This document shows positions 46,181 to 57,262 of a stretch of DNA of 64,000 nt, piece by piece; position 1 is the stretch's first letter; each line of letters starts with the position of its first letter. The stretch spans positions 7,650,680 through 7,714,679 of the forward strand of contig NC_082703.1 of the NCBI RefSeq assembly GCF_949987515.2, written 5' to 3'. This DNA is from Delphinus delphis. Lineage: Eukaryota > Chordata > Mammalia > Artiodactyla > Delphinidae. The notes beneath the pieces are model-generated. The model saw only the letters and a program-made list of their open reading frames with translations, was not told the DNA's origin and did not search any database. The translations under genes and the position numbers were made by a program.

Positions 46181-48010
46181 CAGTGATATTGGCCTGTAGT
46201 TTTCTTTCTTTGTGACGTCCTTGTCTGGTTTTGGTATCAGGGTGATGGTGGCCTCGTAGAATGAGTTTGGGAGTATTCCTCCCTCAGCTATATTTTGGAA
46301 GAGTTTGAGAAGGATAGGTATTAGCTCTTCTCTAAATGTTTAATAGAATTCGCCTGTGAAGCCATCTCGTCCTGGGCTTTTGTTTGGTGGAAGACTTTTA
46401 ATCACAGTTTCAAATTCAGTGCTTGTAATTGGTCTGTTTATATTTTCTATTTCTTCCTGGTTCAGTCTCAGAAGGTTATGCTTTTCTAAGAATTTGTCCA
46501 TTTTCCAGGTTGTCCATGTTATTGGCTTTTAGTTGCTTGTAGTAATCTCTCATGATCCTTTGTATTTCTGCAGTGTCAGTTGCTACGTCTCCTGTTTTCA
46601 TTTCTAATTCTATTGACTTGAGTCTTCTCCCTTTTTTTCTTGATGAGTCTGGCTAAAGGTTTATCAATTTTGCTTATCTTCTCAAAGAACCAGCTTTTAG
46701 TTTTATTGATCTTTGCTATCATTTCCTTCCATTTTTTTTTCATTTATTTCTGATCTGATCTTTATGATTTCTTTCCTTCTGCTAACTTTGGGGGTTTTTT
46801 GTTCTTCTTTCTCTAACTGGTTTAGGTGTAAGGTTAGGTTGTTTATTTGAGATGTTTCTTGTTTCTTGACATAGGATTGTATTGCTATAAACTTCCCACT
46901 TAGAACTGCCTTTGCTGCATCCCACAGGTTTTGGGTCATCATGTTTTCATTGTCATTTGTTCCCAGGTACTTTTTGATTTCCTCTTTGATTTCTTCAGTG
47001 ATCTCTTGGTTATTTAGTAGTGTACTGTTTAGCCTCCATTTGTTTGTATTTTTTACAGATTTTTTCCTGTAATTGATATCTAGTCTCATAGCATTGTGGT
47101 CGGAAAAGATACTTGATACAATTTCAATTTTCTTAAATTTACCAATTCTTGATTTGTGACCCAAGATATGATCCATCCTGGAGAATGTTCCATGAGCACT
47201 TGAGAAGAAAGTGTATTTTGTTGTTTTTGGATAGAATGTCCTATAAATATCAATTAAGTCCATCTTGTTTAATGTATCATTTAAAGCTTGTGTTTCCTTT
47301 TATATTCTCATTTTGGATGATCTGTCCATTGGTGAAAGTGGGATGTTAAAGTCCCCTACTATTATTGTGTTACTGTCGATTTCCCCTTTTATGGCTGTTA
47401 GCATTTGCCTTATATATTGAGGTGCTCCTATGTTGGGTGCATAAATATTTACCATTGTTATATCTTCTTCTTGGATTGATCTCTTGATCATTATGTAGTG
47501 TCCTTCTTTATCTCTTGTAATAGGCTTTATTTTTTTTTAGTTTTTAATTTTTTTTGCGGTACGCGGGCCTCTCACCATTGCGGCCTCTGCTGCTGCAGAG
47601 CACAGGCTCCGGACGCACAGGCCCAGAGGCCATGGCTCACGGGCCCAGCCACTCCACGGCATGTGGGATCCTCCCAGACCGGGGCACGAACCCGTGTCCC
47701 CTGCATCAGCAGGCAGACTCTCAACCACTGTGCCACCAGGGAAGCCCATAGGCTTTATTTTAAAGTCTATTTTATCTGACATGAGAATTGCTACTCCAGC
47801 TTTCTTTTGATTTCCATTAGCATGGAATATCTTTTTCTATCCCCTCACTTTCAGTCTGTATGTGTCCCTAGGTCTGAAGTAGGTCTCTTGGAGACAGCAT
47901 ATATACAGCTCTTGTTTTTGTATCCATTCAGCCAGTGTATGTCTTTTGGTTGGAGCATTTAATCCATTTATATTTAAGGTAGTTATTGATATGTATGTTC
48001 CTAATACCAT
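46181..48010 (-). pseudogene. L1 ORF2 endonuclease and linker, interrupted by a SINE
   Basis: N-terminal half of ORF2, starting at the ATG at 48010 (MVLGTYISITTLNINGL, then EWIQKQ). The endonuclease is split: the first part lies at 48010-47748, the SINE occupies 47534-47747, and the rest resumes at 47520. After the SINE, ATMV/IYAPN-type and VGDFN motifs are intact (Asp codon GAC at 47351-47353). A 186-residue open stretch at 47263-46703 holds the end of the endonuclease (SAHGTFSRMDHILGHKS, SDHNAMRLDINY) and the linker. Before the polymerase there is a TAA stop at 46340-46342 (CAA to TAA after GEFY) and an altered PGRDGF for the usual PGPDGF. Confidence 0.9.
47534..47747 (-). mobile_element. 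Short CHR-2 SINE nested in L1 ORF2, 14-bp TSD
   Basis: Reverse-orientation SINE (T-rich tail, TTGCGGTACGCGGGCCTCTC ... GCCACCAGGGAAGCCC) inserted into the endonuclease-coding part of copy C. The host L1 sequence ATAGGCTTTATTTT is duplicated perfectly at 47520-47533 and 47748-47761. This fixes the order: L1 first, SINE later. Both elements lie on the minus strand. Confidence 0.96.
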
Positions 48011-48971
48011 TTTCTTAATTGTTTTGGGTTTGTTATTATAGGTCTTTTTCTTCTCTTGTATTTCCTGCCTAGAGAAGTTCCATTAGCATTTGTTGTAAAG
48101 CTGGTTTGGTGGTGCTGAATTCTCTTAGCTTTTGCTTGTCTGTAAAGGTTTTAATTTCTCCATTGAATCTGAATGAGATCCTTGCTGGGTACAGTAATCT
48201 TGGTTGTAGGTTTTTCCCTTTCATCACTTTAAATATGTCCTGCCACCCCCTTCTGGCTTGCAGAGTTTCTGCTGAAAGATCTGCTGTTAACCTTATGGGG
48301 ATTCCCTTATATGTTATTTGCTACTCTTCCCTTACTGCTTTTAATATTTTTTCTTTGTATTTAATTTTTGATAGTTTGATTAATATGTGTCTTGGTGTGC
48401 TTCTCCTTGGATTTATTTTGGAGTCCCTGTACGGGAATCTCTGTGCTTCCTGGACTTGAATGACTATTTCCTTTCCTATATTAGGGAAGTTTTCAACTCT
48501 AATCTCTTCAAATATTTTCTCAGTACCGCTTTTTTTTCTCTTTTTCTTCTGGGACCTCTATAATTTGAATGTTGGCGCATTTAATACTGTCCCAGAGGTC
48601 TCTGAGACTGTCCTCAATTCTTTTCATTCTTTTTTTCTTTATTCTGCTCTGTGGTAGTTATTTCCAATATTTTATCTTCCAGGTCACTTATCCATTCTTC
48701 TGTCTCAGTTATTCTGCTATTGGTTCCTTCTAGAGAATTTTTAATTTCATTTATTGTGTTGTTCATCATTGTTTGTTTGCTCTTTAGTTCTTCTAGGTCC
48801 TTGTTAAAAGTTTCTTGTATTTTCTCCATTCTACTTCCAAGATTTTGGATCATCTTTACTATCATTACTTTGAATTCTTTTTCAGGTAGGCTGCCTATTT
48901 CTTCTTCATTTGTTTGGTCTGGTGGGTTTCTACCTTGCTCCTTCATCTGCTGTGTTTCTCCGTCTCCTCAT
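48001..48971 (-). pseudogene. L1 ORF1 (RNA-binding chaperone) remnant
   Basis: ORF1 from the ATG at 48971 (MRRRRNTA) to a probable stop at 48003-48001, overlapping the ORF2 ATG at 48010. A two-base loss near the start shifts the frame, so the recognisable protein resumes in a 110-residue open stretch at 48946-48614. That stretch includes NPPDQTNEEEIGSLPEKEF followed by a long heptad-like region (FNKDLEELKSKQ ... ISDLEDKILEI), the expected trimer-forming coiled coil. Downstream shifts break the RNA-recognition and C-terminal domains, although the pieces (for example GIPIRL-type text) remain visible as DNA homology to copy A. Non-functional. Confidence 0.85.
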
Positions 48972-49496
48972 TTTGCTTAACTTACTGTGTTTAGGGTCTC
49001 CTTTTTGCAGGCTACAAGTTCATAGTTCCCATTGTTTTTGTTGTCTGCCCCCAGTGGGTGAGGTTGTTTCAGTGGGTTGTGTAGGCTTCCCGGTGGAGGG
49101 GACTGGTGCCTGTGTTCTGGTGGATGAGGCTGGATCTTGTCTTTCTGGTGGGTAGGACCACTTCCAGTGGTGTGTTTTGGGTGTCTGTGAACTTTCAATG
49201 ACTTTAAGCAGCCTCTCTGTTAATGGGTAGGGTTGTGTTCCTGTCTTTCTAGTTGTTTGGCATAGGGTGTCCAGCACTGTAGCTTGCTGGTCGTTGAGTG
49301 GAGCTGGGTCTTAGCACTGAGACAGAGATCTTTGGGAGAGCTTTCACCATTTGACATTATGTGGGGCCGGTAGGTCTCTGGTGTACCAATGTCCTGAACT
49401 CAGCTCTCCCACCTCAGAGGTTCAGGCCTGACACACCAAGACCCTGCCAGCCACATGGCTCAGAAGAAAAGGGAGAAAAAAATAAATAAATAATAA

Positions 49497-49524
49497 AATA
49501 GAATAGAATAGAATAGAATAGAAT
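49497..49524. repeat. (GAATA)n microsatellite inside L1 leader
   Basis: Five to six GAATA units in a row within the A-rich leader of the L1, probably expanded from the AATAAATAAATAATAAAAT stretch next to it. Confidence 0.9.
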
Positions 49525-49551
49525 AAAATGTTTTTAAAATAAAAAATTTTA

Positions 49552-49757
49552 GGGCTTCCCTGGTGGCGCAGTGGTTGAGAGTCCGCCTGCCGATGCAGGG
49601 GACACAGATTCATGCCCCGGTCCAGGAGGATCCCACATGCTGCGGAGCAGCTAGGCCCATGAGCCATGGCCACTGAGTCTGCATGTCCGGAGCCTGTGCT
49701 CCACAATGGGAGAGGGCACAACAGTGAGAGGCCCGCGTACCACACAAAAAAAAAGAA
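49552..49757 (+). mobile_element. Short CHR-2 SINE nested in L1 5'UTR
   Basis: Starts GGGCTTCCCTGGTGGCGCAG, ends CGCGTACCACAC plus an A-rich tail. More CpG decay than its relatives (B-box now GATTCATGCCC), suggesting greater age. It lies in the A-rich leader of copy C; AT-rich flanks prevent a certain TSD call (AAAAATTTTA versus AAAAATTATTA). Confidence 0.9.
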
Positions 49758-49829
49758 AAATTATTAAAAATAAAAAAGTATTTAAAAAAAGGAAGAAAGA
49801 AGAGAGCAACCAAACCAAAAAACAGAATG

Positions 49830-51855
49830 CTCTAATTTTTATGCATCCCTTGTACTCTTACACTCTTATTTTGCCTTCACTTTTGTGAAATATACGCAGA
49901 TATATTAAGCCACACAAATCTCAATTGTGCCACACAATGAATTTTTACGTATACTATATATTTTGTCATAACTACCACCTAGATTAAAATTTAGAACACT
50001 TTTGATTCTTTTCTTTTTGGAAGGCCCTTGATTCCTGGTTGATTGTTTATTGGTATTTTCAAATTTTAGATAGAAGGCAATGCTGTCACTCTATGAAAAA
50101 ACTATAGAGGAAGAACAAAATTGGCATTGCTACTTATAGTAACTGTTCAGGATGATCAATTTTGACTGTCAGCTTCATCATGAAGATAGCTAATTTAGGT
50201 AATATTTGTAAAGCAATCCCAGGGTGAAGCATGTCTTTTTAAGAGAGGTAAATATCAATATTCTGTCCTTGGGAAAGGTACTGGAATTTTACAATTATTT
50301 CACTGCAGGTAGATATTATAATTTTCAGTGGAAGCCCTGAATAGGATGGGTGCCTAATAGTGAGTCTTCTCTGTGCTTTTGTGTAAGAAAAAATACCTTT
50401 ACGAACTGACCTTACAATGCACCTTAATCTATGGCAATAATCCATGATTATCCACTTGAAATAATAATGAATACTAATGAAATTGATAATTAGGAGCCAC
50501 TCTCATTTTTAATTAGACATACAAGTATTCTAATTAACCACTTTTGGACTCTGTCTTGAAGTTGAAGGTCTTTTCTTCCTTGAGAGAGGATGAGGATGGT
50601 CAGGAAAAGAACGGCATCCTCTCTGAATTAGACTCCAAATCTCATTGTCCTATTATTGTTTTCTGTCTGTGTGGTAGTTAGATAGAAAAGTCCCCCCCAA
50701 GAAAAATGGGACCCATTTTTGGAAAGAGGGATACAGGGCTCTAGGCTCATCCACACCGTTTCATTTGGCATCACTTCTCTTATCAGTTCCAACATTCCAC
50801 CTTCAGACTTTTTGCAGGAATTTTCTGCTACTAGATCTTACTGGAACTATTTCTTTCCTCAATCCCAAGCTCACAGTGGATGAGAGCTGGGTGTGTCCTA
50901 AGGTGTGAGGGAGTGAAGAAGTAGGACACGGGAAAGATAGATGAGGAATGAGTCATAAATGCCCTTAGCTTCAGGTTTTTCCCTTTCCTAATCCCCCCTG
51001 CATGCAAAGTGGTTTGAGATTCTCAGTCTTTTCTTCATCTTGCTCTATTAATGGGACATTGACAGTTTGTTTGCTGACATATTATTTCATTGAAGCAGCA
51101 TTTTAAAAGATGTTTTCTAGAATCTACCCTACTAAAGGAAGAGTAACAAGAATTGCAAGCCCTTCTCAGTTTTAGAGGACAGTGTTTCTGGACCATCTGG
51201 CCTTTTGCCTTCCCCCAGATCACCTTGTGCGCATAATCTTCCGTTCTGTCTCCAGACAGTGCAGGACTGGCTCTGGAGATTGGACTGTCTCAGAATCTGG
51301 ATGGCAGGCAGATGACATTGAGGAGGGAGAGCTATCCTTGACAGCTTGTTTAACTGCTCTTATTCTGAAAACATCTTTGGACAACCTATCCTGCTCTCCT
51401 TAGTGGCTGCGGAAACTGAGGCACAGTATAGGCTAGTGTTTTGCCCTAGAATCTCAGCAGCTTTCTCTGAGTTCACTTCAACTCTGTCAGGACCTGAACA
51501 CTCCCTTGCTACTGGGATTCAAGCAGGCTGGTTTCCAGAGTGCGATCATTCCAGAATCTCTGCCTCATTGACTGGAAGATGATGGTCTCAGTATCCAGGT
51601 GCAAAGACAAAGTCTTCACTGACAAACATCCCAGACTCTAACCACCCCCATTGCAACAGTCAGTCTTCTGATGCACATCATTAGAATGACACAGGTTTCT
51701 TTGTTTCATTTTCAAACAAAATTAAAGGTCAAGGCTTTCTGCCCAGTCACTCATTTAAGGATCTAACAGATCTCTAAGCACCATTTTTGCAAGACAGGAT
51801 TTCAAAGTGCCCTGGAGCTTCAGCACAGAAGGAAATTGCATAACTGTCTCTGGAA
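49830..51855. other. No gene or clear repeat recognised
   Basis: Single-copy-like DNA. Frames of up to 78 codons around 51182-51582 show no motif. A GCGGAAACTGAGGCACAGTA stretch near 51408 recalls a MIR fragment. Confidence 0.42.
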
Positions 51856-52193
51856 GCTTTTATTTATTTTTTCATGGAGTATTTATTTGGAATACTCTGG
51901 AATAAACATTTTAGTGGTGATAATTTTAGATTTATAGAAAAGCCACAAAGATAATACAGAGAGTCCCTGTATACCCTCACCCCAGTTCAGTGTCCTCTGA
52001 TGTTCTCCTCTTACATCCCTGTGGTACGTTTGTCAAAACTGAGCACCAGGGGAGGGATGTATTTGGAGTTTAGGATTAGCAGATGCAAGCTATTACACAT
52101 AGAATGGATAAACAACAAAGTCCTACTGCAGAACCCAGAGGACTATATTCAGTATCCTGTAATAAACTATAATGGAAAAGAATATGAAAAAGA

Positions 52194-52251
<58 letters not shown>

Positions 52252-52460
52252 GTAACCGAATCACTTTGCTGTACAGCAGAAATTAACACAACATTGTAAA
52301 TCAACTATACTTCAATAAAATAAATTTTTAAAAAACTGAGGACCTAACATTGATCCACTAACTAAACACCTGGTTTCATTTTAATTTCACCAGTTTTTAC
52401 ACTAATGTTATTTTTTTCTGTTCCAGGATCTAATTCTGAAAGTTTTTTAAATCAGTCCTC
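51856..52460 (-). mobile_element. Old L1 (L1M-type) relic, split by a younger L1
   Basis: AATTTTAGATTTATAGAAAA, GATAATACAGAGAGTCCCTG, ATACCCTCACCCCAGTTCAG and TGGTACGTTTGTCAAAACTG lie on the left. After an insertion, ACCTAACATTGATCCACTAA, TTCACCAGTTTTTACACTAA and CTGTTCCAGGATCTAATTCT continue the same old L1 3'-region. The homologous relic at 59155-59765 is uninterrupted. Confidence 0.75.
52044..52331 (+). mobile_element. L1 3'-end fragment inserted in older L1, with microsatellite
   Basis: Sense L1 3'UTR (GTCCTACTGCAGAACCCAGA, AATGGAAAAGAATATGAAAA, GTACAGCAGAAATTAACACA, TGTAAATCAACTATACTTCA and tail). It is flanked by AAAACTGAG at 52035-52043 and 52332-52340. A (TG)n-(TA)n tract at about 52197-52250 has grown from the TATATGTATATGTATAAC-type stretch of the 3'UTR. 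The overlapping 99-codon frame is incidental. Confidence 0.85.
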
Positions 52461-55400
52461 TTCCCAATTAATGTGAGGTCCGATCTAGAATTTATCTTCA
52501 GGTATCAGTCATTCTTCTGGCGTGCCTTGGATCTTAATAGGAACAGTAATTACGCCCTATGCTCCATGTTGCTTGTAGCTTTGTTCCTCTTAGCAGCTAA
52601 CACACCTCCGAACACTTACTGTTCTGAATTAAACGAAAAGAGCACAGAAGGGTGATAGAGTTTTAAATCGTTCTTCGTTCAGTTTTACCAAGGACACAAT
52701 GGACATTAAGCCACTGTTCTTGCCTTCTTTCTTCCTTTCTCTATTTCTTCTGAGTGAAACTATTTAGGTCAAATTTCTCCAAACTAAAAAGCAGCTGAAT
52801 TTCCCCTAGAATCGATAGAATGTTTCTACAGTATCCACATTGAGACAGAAGAAAACCCTTGATGATCAATGCCCTTGAAAAGCCAATGAGTCTTTCCTTT
52901 CTGTACCTGAAGGGTCACTCTTAGGCTTCAGCCTTTAATAACAAAGTCCTTCAGACATCAAAGAATAACAGTCAGGGGCCTATGTCCTCGGTCTGGGAAG
53001 TTACAGTGCATCATAATAGATTCAGTTTGCAAAGCCATACTTGCTAAGACTAGCTCACCAAGTATGCAGTTCAGGTGATGTCTCCTTAAAACTTATAAAA
53101 GCAGCGACATTTCATTGCTCTTTTTTTTTAAACCTCTGAAACTGAAGTTTTCCTCCTCTCTCACCCATGTCACTTAACAGAAGCTCGGTTTATTGGTGCA
53201 TGTAAAAAGAAGGAAGGCAATTATTTCTGTGAGTAGCCAAACCTCTGTTCATGCGGTGGGGAGGAAATTGTGATGAGGATTTTTGTATACTTAATTCACT
53301 TATTCATTGAGCAAAGGAAAGGGTGAGAGGCAAGAGGAAATTAAATTCCAGAGGTTTTTTTTTTCCTTTTTTATGTCCACCGCCTAGAGAATTATTACAG
53401 GTCTATACACAGTTACATGGACAAAACACCCAGTTGAAACTATCACTTAGAATTTGAACTATTTTACTCTGGTTTGAGTTGGGGTTTTGTATGGCTTCCC
53501 AGGAAACCTTCATAATTTCAGATCCCACTAACAGGAATCTAAAATTTGAAGTATGATTTGGGTTGAAGCTTAATGGACAGTCCTGTGAAAGCATGCTTTT
53601 TCTAAGTAAATTAACACAGAACAAAGACTCACAGGCAAAGGTTTAACCCTGTGCGTAAGAACAGCTACTTTCAAACGGGAGGGGGGTTGAACTCATCATA
53701 AACACATGAAAATGTGTTGTTTTTCCACTAACTGCTCCCTGTTCTGCTCTCCTTCATGAAAATAAAGTCTGATTTCATAATCTCCAATTATGTTTGGTTA
53801 TAAAAACCGTAGTTCTCTTCATTTAAAAAAACATTATTGTCATAACTGATTCAAAAAAGTAGCCCTCCCCACCCCTGTAGCAGGAGGATGAACTCATGGG
53901 GCTAGTGACCCGCTGGAGGAGAGCTGTGCTCTCCTACACTCTCCCACTTGCGAGTGCCTGCCCCACACACACCCAGCAGAGCCCCCATGTCTCCCCAAGC
54001 CCCCCTCACCTCCTGGCTCTTCCTTCTCCGGTGAAGGAGAGTGCCAAGTTAGCCAGTGGATAAGCGGCTTCAAAGCTGAAACACAATGTCAGCCTCCCTT
54101 CTGGCAGAGCCTCAGGGTCTAAAGAGATTTCCCTGGGCATTCCTGCCTTTGGCTGCTCTCCATAAGAGGTATATTCATTTAAAAGTACTTATATGTATAC
54201 TTAGCTTTCAATTCCTATGTTCGTTAGAACTTTGAAAACCGGCAAGCACTTCACAAATGCTTCAATAAAAAAAAAAAAAAAAGATCATATCATCAAGTTA
54301 AAAATTTCAGTTGTGTTATTTATTTGCCATATCTCCTTCATTTGTAAAATACATAGCTTTTGATAAGGAAAGTGGATATATATTTTTAAACTGTCCATGA
54401 AATAAACCTAAAGAGTCATTGTTAATATTCAAATGAGGCATTAGCCTAAAACCATTAGCTATTTTTTTCTTTATCTTATTAATTGTATCAATAGGAAGGT
54501 AGCACAATTGAAATGAATGCACTTAAATTCACATAAATATATGAATGTAAATAAATGATGATGATGATAAAGTTTTCTTTATCTTACATGATTGATTTAA
54601 TCCTGCTCTCTCTTCCTACATCATCCACTGGGACTCTCTCAGGGACAATCTAGATGTTTCTATTCCCTTTATTCCAAAGGAATTTTGATCTCAAAGGGAA
54701 ATCAGAGAACTCATCTGACCTCTTGCTGCTTGTGCTGTCTTTCCCCATTTCCCCCTCACCAAAAAGTTCTCTTTTCAGCTTCCTGTGCCCAGACCTCTAG
54801 TTCTGTCATATTTTCATTTTCCCTAATTGTAGCCCTTTAAAACTTACTGTTATTTATTTCTCTGGGACCACAGTTTTCATGATATAACTTTAATGGTGGA
54901 GAAATACAACAGAAGAAAGAAAAACATGAATTGCTAACCAATAAAATATTTCCAAAATATTATCCTCATTACAGGAATATTTGGGGATAAATTTATATTC
55001 ATAGTGATGTTCCAGATTTAATTATTCTTTAATCCTGTGCTATTATCATCAGTGTCTGCAACAATGCTTTTACTAAGTTGGAGAAAGGCGCTGATGTTCA
55101 TGGCCTATAAGCTCAATATTCATACCAGTAATGGGTGTATTTTGCTGCTTTATATGGGAGCCACCCTGCTATGTAAATCAATGTTTTCTAAACTTTATTT
55201 CACTTAAAAGGTAATAAAGATGCCCATTCAGTAAGTACATAGGACCACAGGGTACACTCTCAGAATTACTATAAAACACTGTATTGCTAAACAGTTGGGA
55301 ATGTAGTTGGTAGCCCGGGCATACACTTGCATGATGTTTGAGGAGAATTTACTTGGCAGTATTACAATAACCCCAAGCAATGCTGCCTGTGGGAAAGAAA

Positions 55401-55945
55401 AACAAAAGTGATAGGTAGTTTAAAGTATGCTGTTACAAAATTAGAGAGTGTATGTTTCTAATAGAATTATCTTCCATTGCTTCTCAAAGTTTATAAGTTT
55501 ACCACATATAAACAAGAATTGAATATATTACTATAGATCTCAAAAGTTCTCAGCTATAATTTGCTTCCTAAGAACTTCAATAAATGGCATTTTGCTGCTG
55601 ATGGGCAGGCTTTAGAAGGGAATTGAAACTGCATTTACATTCCTAACTACATATAGTTCTCCTCCATAAAGAAAACACCATGATCTTTGATCAAGCTCTC
55701 TGCTATGGGAGGGCAACACATGGAGAATTAGTGGAAGAAGATAGAGGTTCTCTGGGTGATTTGAGCAAATACTACATCTGGGGACACAGCCATAATAGAA
55801 TACTCTACCCCTGAATCCACAGAGTCTTTAGTTTTAAAACCCAGATTTTAATGATCAGTGCAGTCTAAATTAGAGCAGTTTGATGATATCCTTTAAAAAT
55901 AGGTTTCTCTAAGGAACCAATATTTCTCATAACCTAATCTCAGAG
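52461..55945. other. No gene or clear repeat recognised; GC-rich patch at 53870-54130
   Basis: About 3.5 kb of mostly AT-rich single-copy-like DNA. The patch at about 53870-54130 is clearly richer in C (CCCCACCCCTG, CCCCACACACACCCAGCAGA, CCCAAGCCCCCCTCACCTCC) but has no open frame or recognisable element. An A-run lies at 54267-54282. Confidence 0.42.
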
Positions 55946-55964
55946 ATTCAAAGTTCATCTTTTT

Positions 55965-56197
55965 TTTCTTTTTTTTTTTTTTTCTTTTTTTTTCTTTTTT
56001 TTTTGGCGGTATGCGGACCTCTCACTGTTGTGGCCTCTCCCGTTGTGGAGCACAGGCTCCGGACGCGCAGGCTCAGCGGCCATGGCTCACGGGCCCAGCC
56101 GCTCCGCGGCATGTGGGATCTTCCCAGACCGGGGCACAAACCCGTGTCCCCTGCATCGGCAGGCGGACTCTCAACCACTGCGCCACCAGGGAAGCCC
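55965..56197 (-). mobile_element. Short CHR-2 (central-deletion) cetacean SINE with long TSD
   Basis: Reverse orientation: an interrupted T-rich tail (to about 56004), GGCGGTATGCGGACCTCTCA, ending CTGCGCCACCAGGGAAGC. Duplications TCAAAGTTCATCTTTT (from 55948) and TCAAAGTTCTTCTTTT (from 56198) differ at one base. The three overlapping open frames on both strands are repeat artefacts. Confidence 0.94.
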
Positions 56198-56214
56198 TCA
56201 AAGTTCTTCTTTTT

Positions 56215-57215
56215 AAAGTGAGGTAAAGAGATACTTTCCTGACAACCGCAGAGATGACCTAAACTCTCTGGACCTCAGTCTCCTTAGAGTTAAAATGGTG
56301 CAAAGAGAGAAGTCTCAATCTTTAGCGTGTCTCATAAAGTAGCAGAGACGGATTTTGGACTCCATATTTCCTGACCTGTCTCTTTCAACAGGCAAAGTGA
56401 GGATAGGGTTTAATTGAAAACAACAGTCTGATATGCTAATCTGATAAGATTAGTAATAGGCGTTCCAAAAGCATGTGCTTTGCTGATTTCTCTCTCATTT
56501 CTGCTACTCTCTTGAGGATGAAAGAGTTTTGGCAAAGGTTGGAGCAGCCCCAGGAACGCAGCTCCGTACAAATGCCCAGGGGCAGAAAGAACAGCATGAC
56601 TGCGCATGTGTTCATTCCAGGTGGGAGATCAACTTAAATTTCAATGAATTTGAGTTTCCTTATATTAAACAACAGAACTTCTCACTCTATTAAAAGACTC
56701 CAGAGAAAGGGGAGGGACCTTCTAAACAGTGGCACCATGTGATTGGCCTGAATGGTAAGGAAGAACTTGGGGATGACCCCACAAACAGGGTTCCTGAGAA
56801 GCACCAACAGCACACGGGGTGTGTTTGGGGAAACCTGGGTTCAGACTGACCTGACTGCTGCCCGTAGGCTTGGAGAAATTTTTTTTTTTCTTTTTGAGTC
56901 TCACTTTTCTCATCAGTAAAATGAAGAGGCAGGTGACCACTAAGACCCACCTCTATTGTTACAAGCCCTTAGGGACTCATCATTAGAGACCCAATTGTTG
57001 CTTTAACCCTTTCTTTGAATAACGAAAACAATTCCATGGAAATCAAGGGAGCACATCACGCAGACTGGATTCTCAAGCAGGAAAAGGGATGAAAATTCCA
57101 TCCATAAAGTCTCAGTTGAAGTAAAACTTTTTGGCTACTATCAGCCCAATCATTACAGCACAAAACTCTAGGAATTCAAACGGGGCAAAACATACCTGTG
57201 AGTCCAACACCCTAG
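56215..57215. other. No gene recognised; weak MIR-like stretch near 56860-56950
   Basis: Single-copy-like DNA. TTTTTGAGTCTCACTTTTCT, CATCAGTAAAATGAAGAGGC near 56892-56932 resembles the MIR text 'cctcagtttcctcatctgtaaaatgagg'. A shorter hint (CTCTCTGGACCTCAGTCTCC) occurs at about 56264. Confidence 0.4.
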
Positions 57216-57223
57216 ACTTTAAC

Positions 57224-57260
57224 ATGCACACGTGCACGCGCACACACACACAACACACAC
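57224..57260. repeat. (CA)n microsatellite
   Basis: Imperfect CA tract (ACGTGCACGCGCACACACAC, then ACAACACACACA). Confidence 0.9.
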
Positions 57261-57262
57261 AA

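Larger units (their letters stand above)
43594..49829 (-). mobile_element. Near-full-length L1 LINE with nested SINEs (copy C)
   Basis: Read on the minus strand: truncated 5'UTR (from about 49829), ORF1 (48971-48001), ORF2 (48010 to about 44054), 3'UTR and A-tail ending near 43594. Two SINEs are nested in it: one in the endonuclease region (47534-47747) and one in the 5'UTR (49552-49757). The 5' boundary is approximate; I place it after the CAACCAAACCAAAAAAC stretch typical of this L1 leader. No convincing TSD was found at the two ends. It is better preserved than copy A at 1-4345, yet inactivated several ways. Confidence 0.92.
48972..49829 (-). promoter_or_regulatory. Truncated L1 5'UTR of copy C
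   Basis: Leader region upstream of ORF1, homologous to 3296-3660 of copy A over the part nearest ORF1, then an A-rich tract. It includes a pentanucleotide repeat (GAATA)n at about 49497-49524 and is split by a SINE at 49552-49757. The GC-rich 5' half with the YY1-like start seen in copy A is absent, so the normal promoter is missing. Confidence 0.65.

Noticed and set aside
43580..49850. Target-site duplication for the large L1 copy C
   Set aside because: Candidates such as TGCACCTTTT at the left and TGCATCCCTTG at the right match too poorly, and the 5' boundary is not certain.
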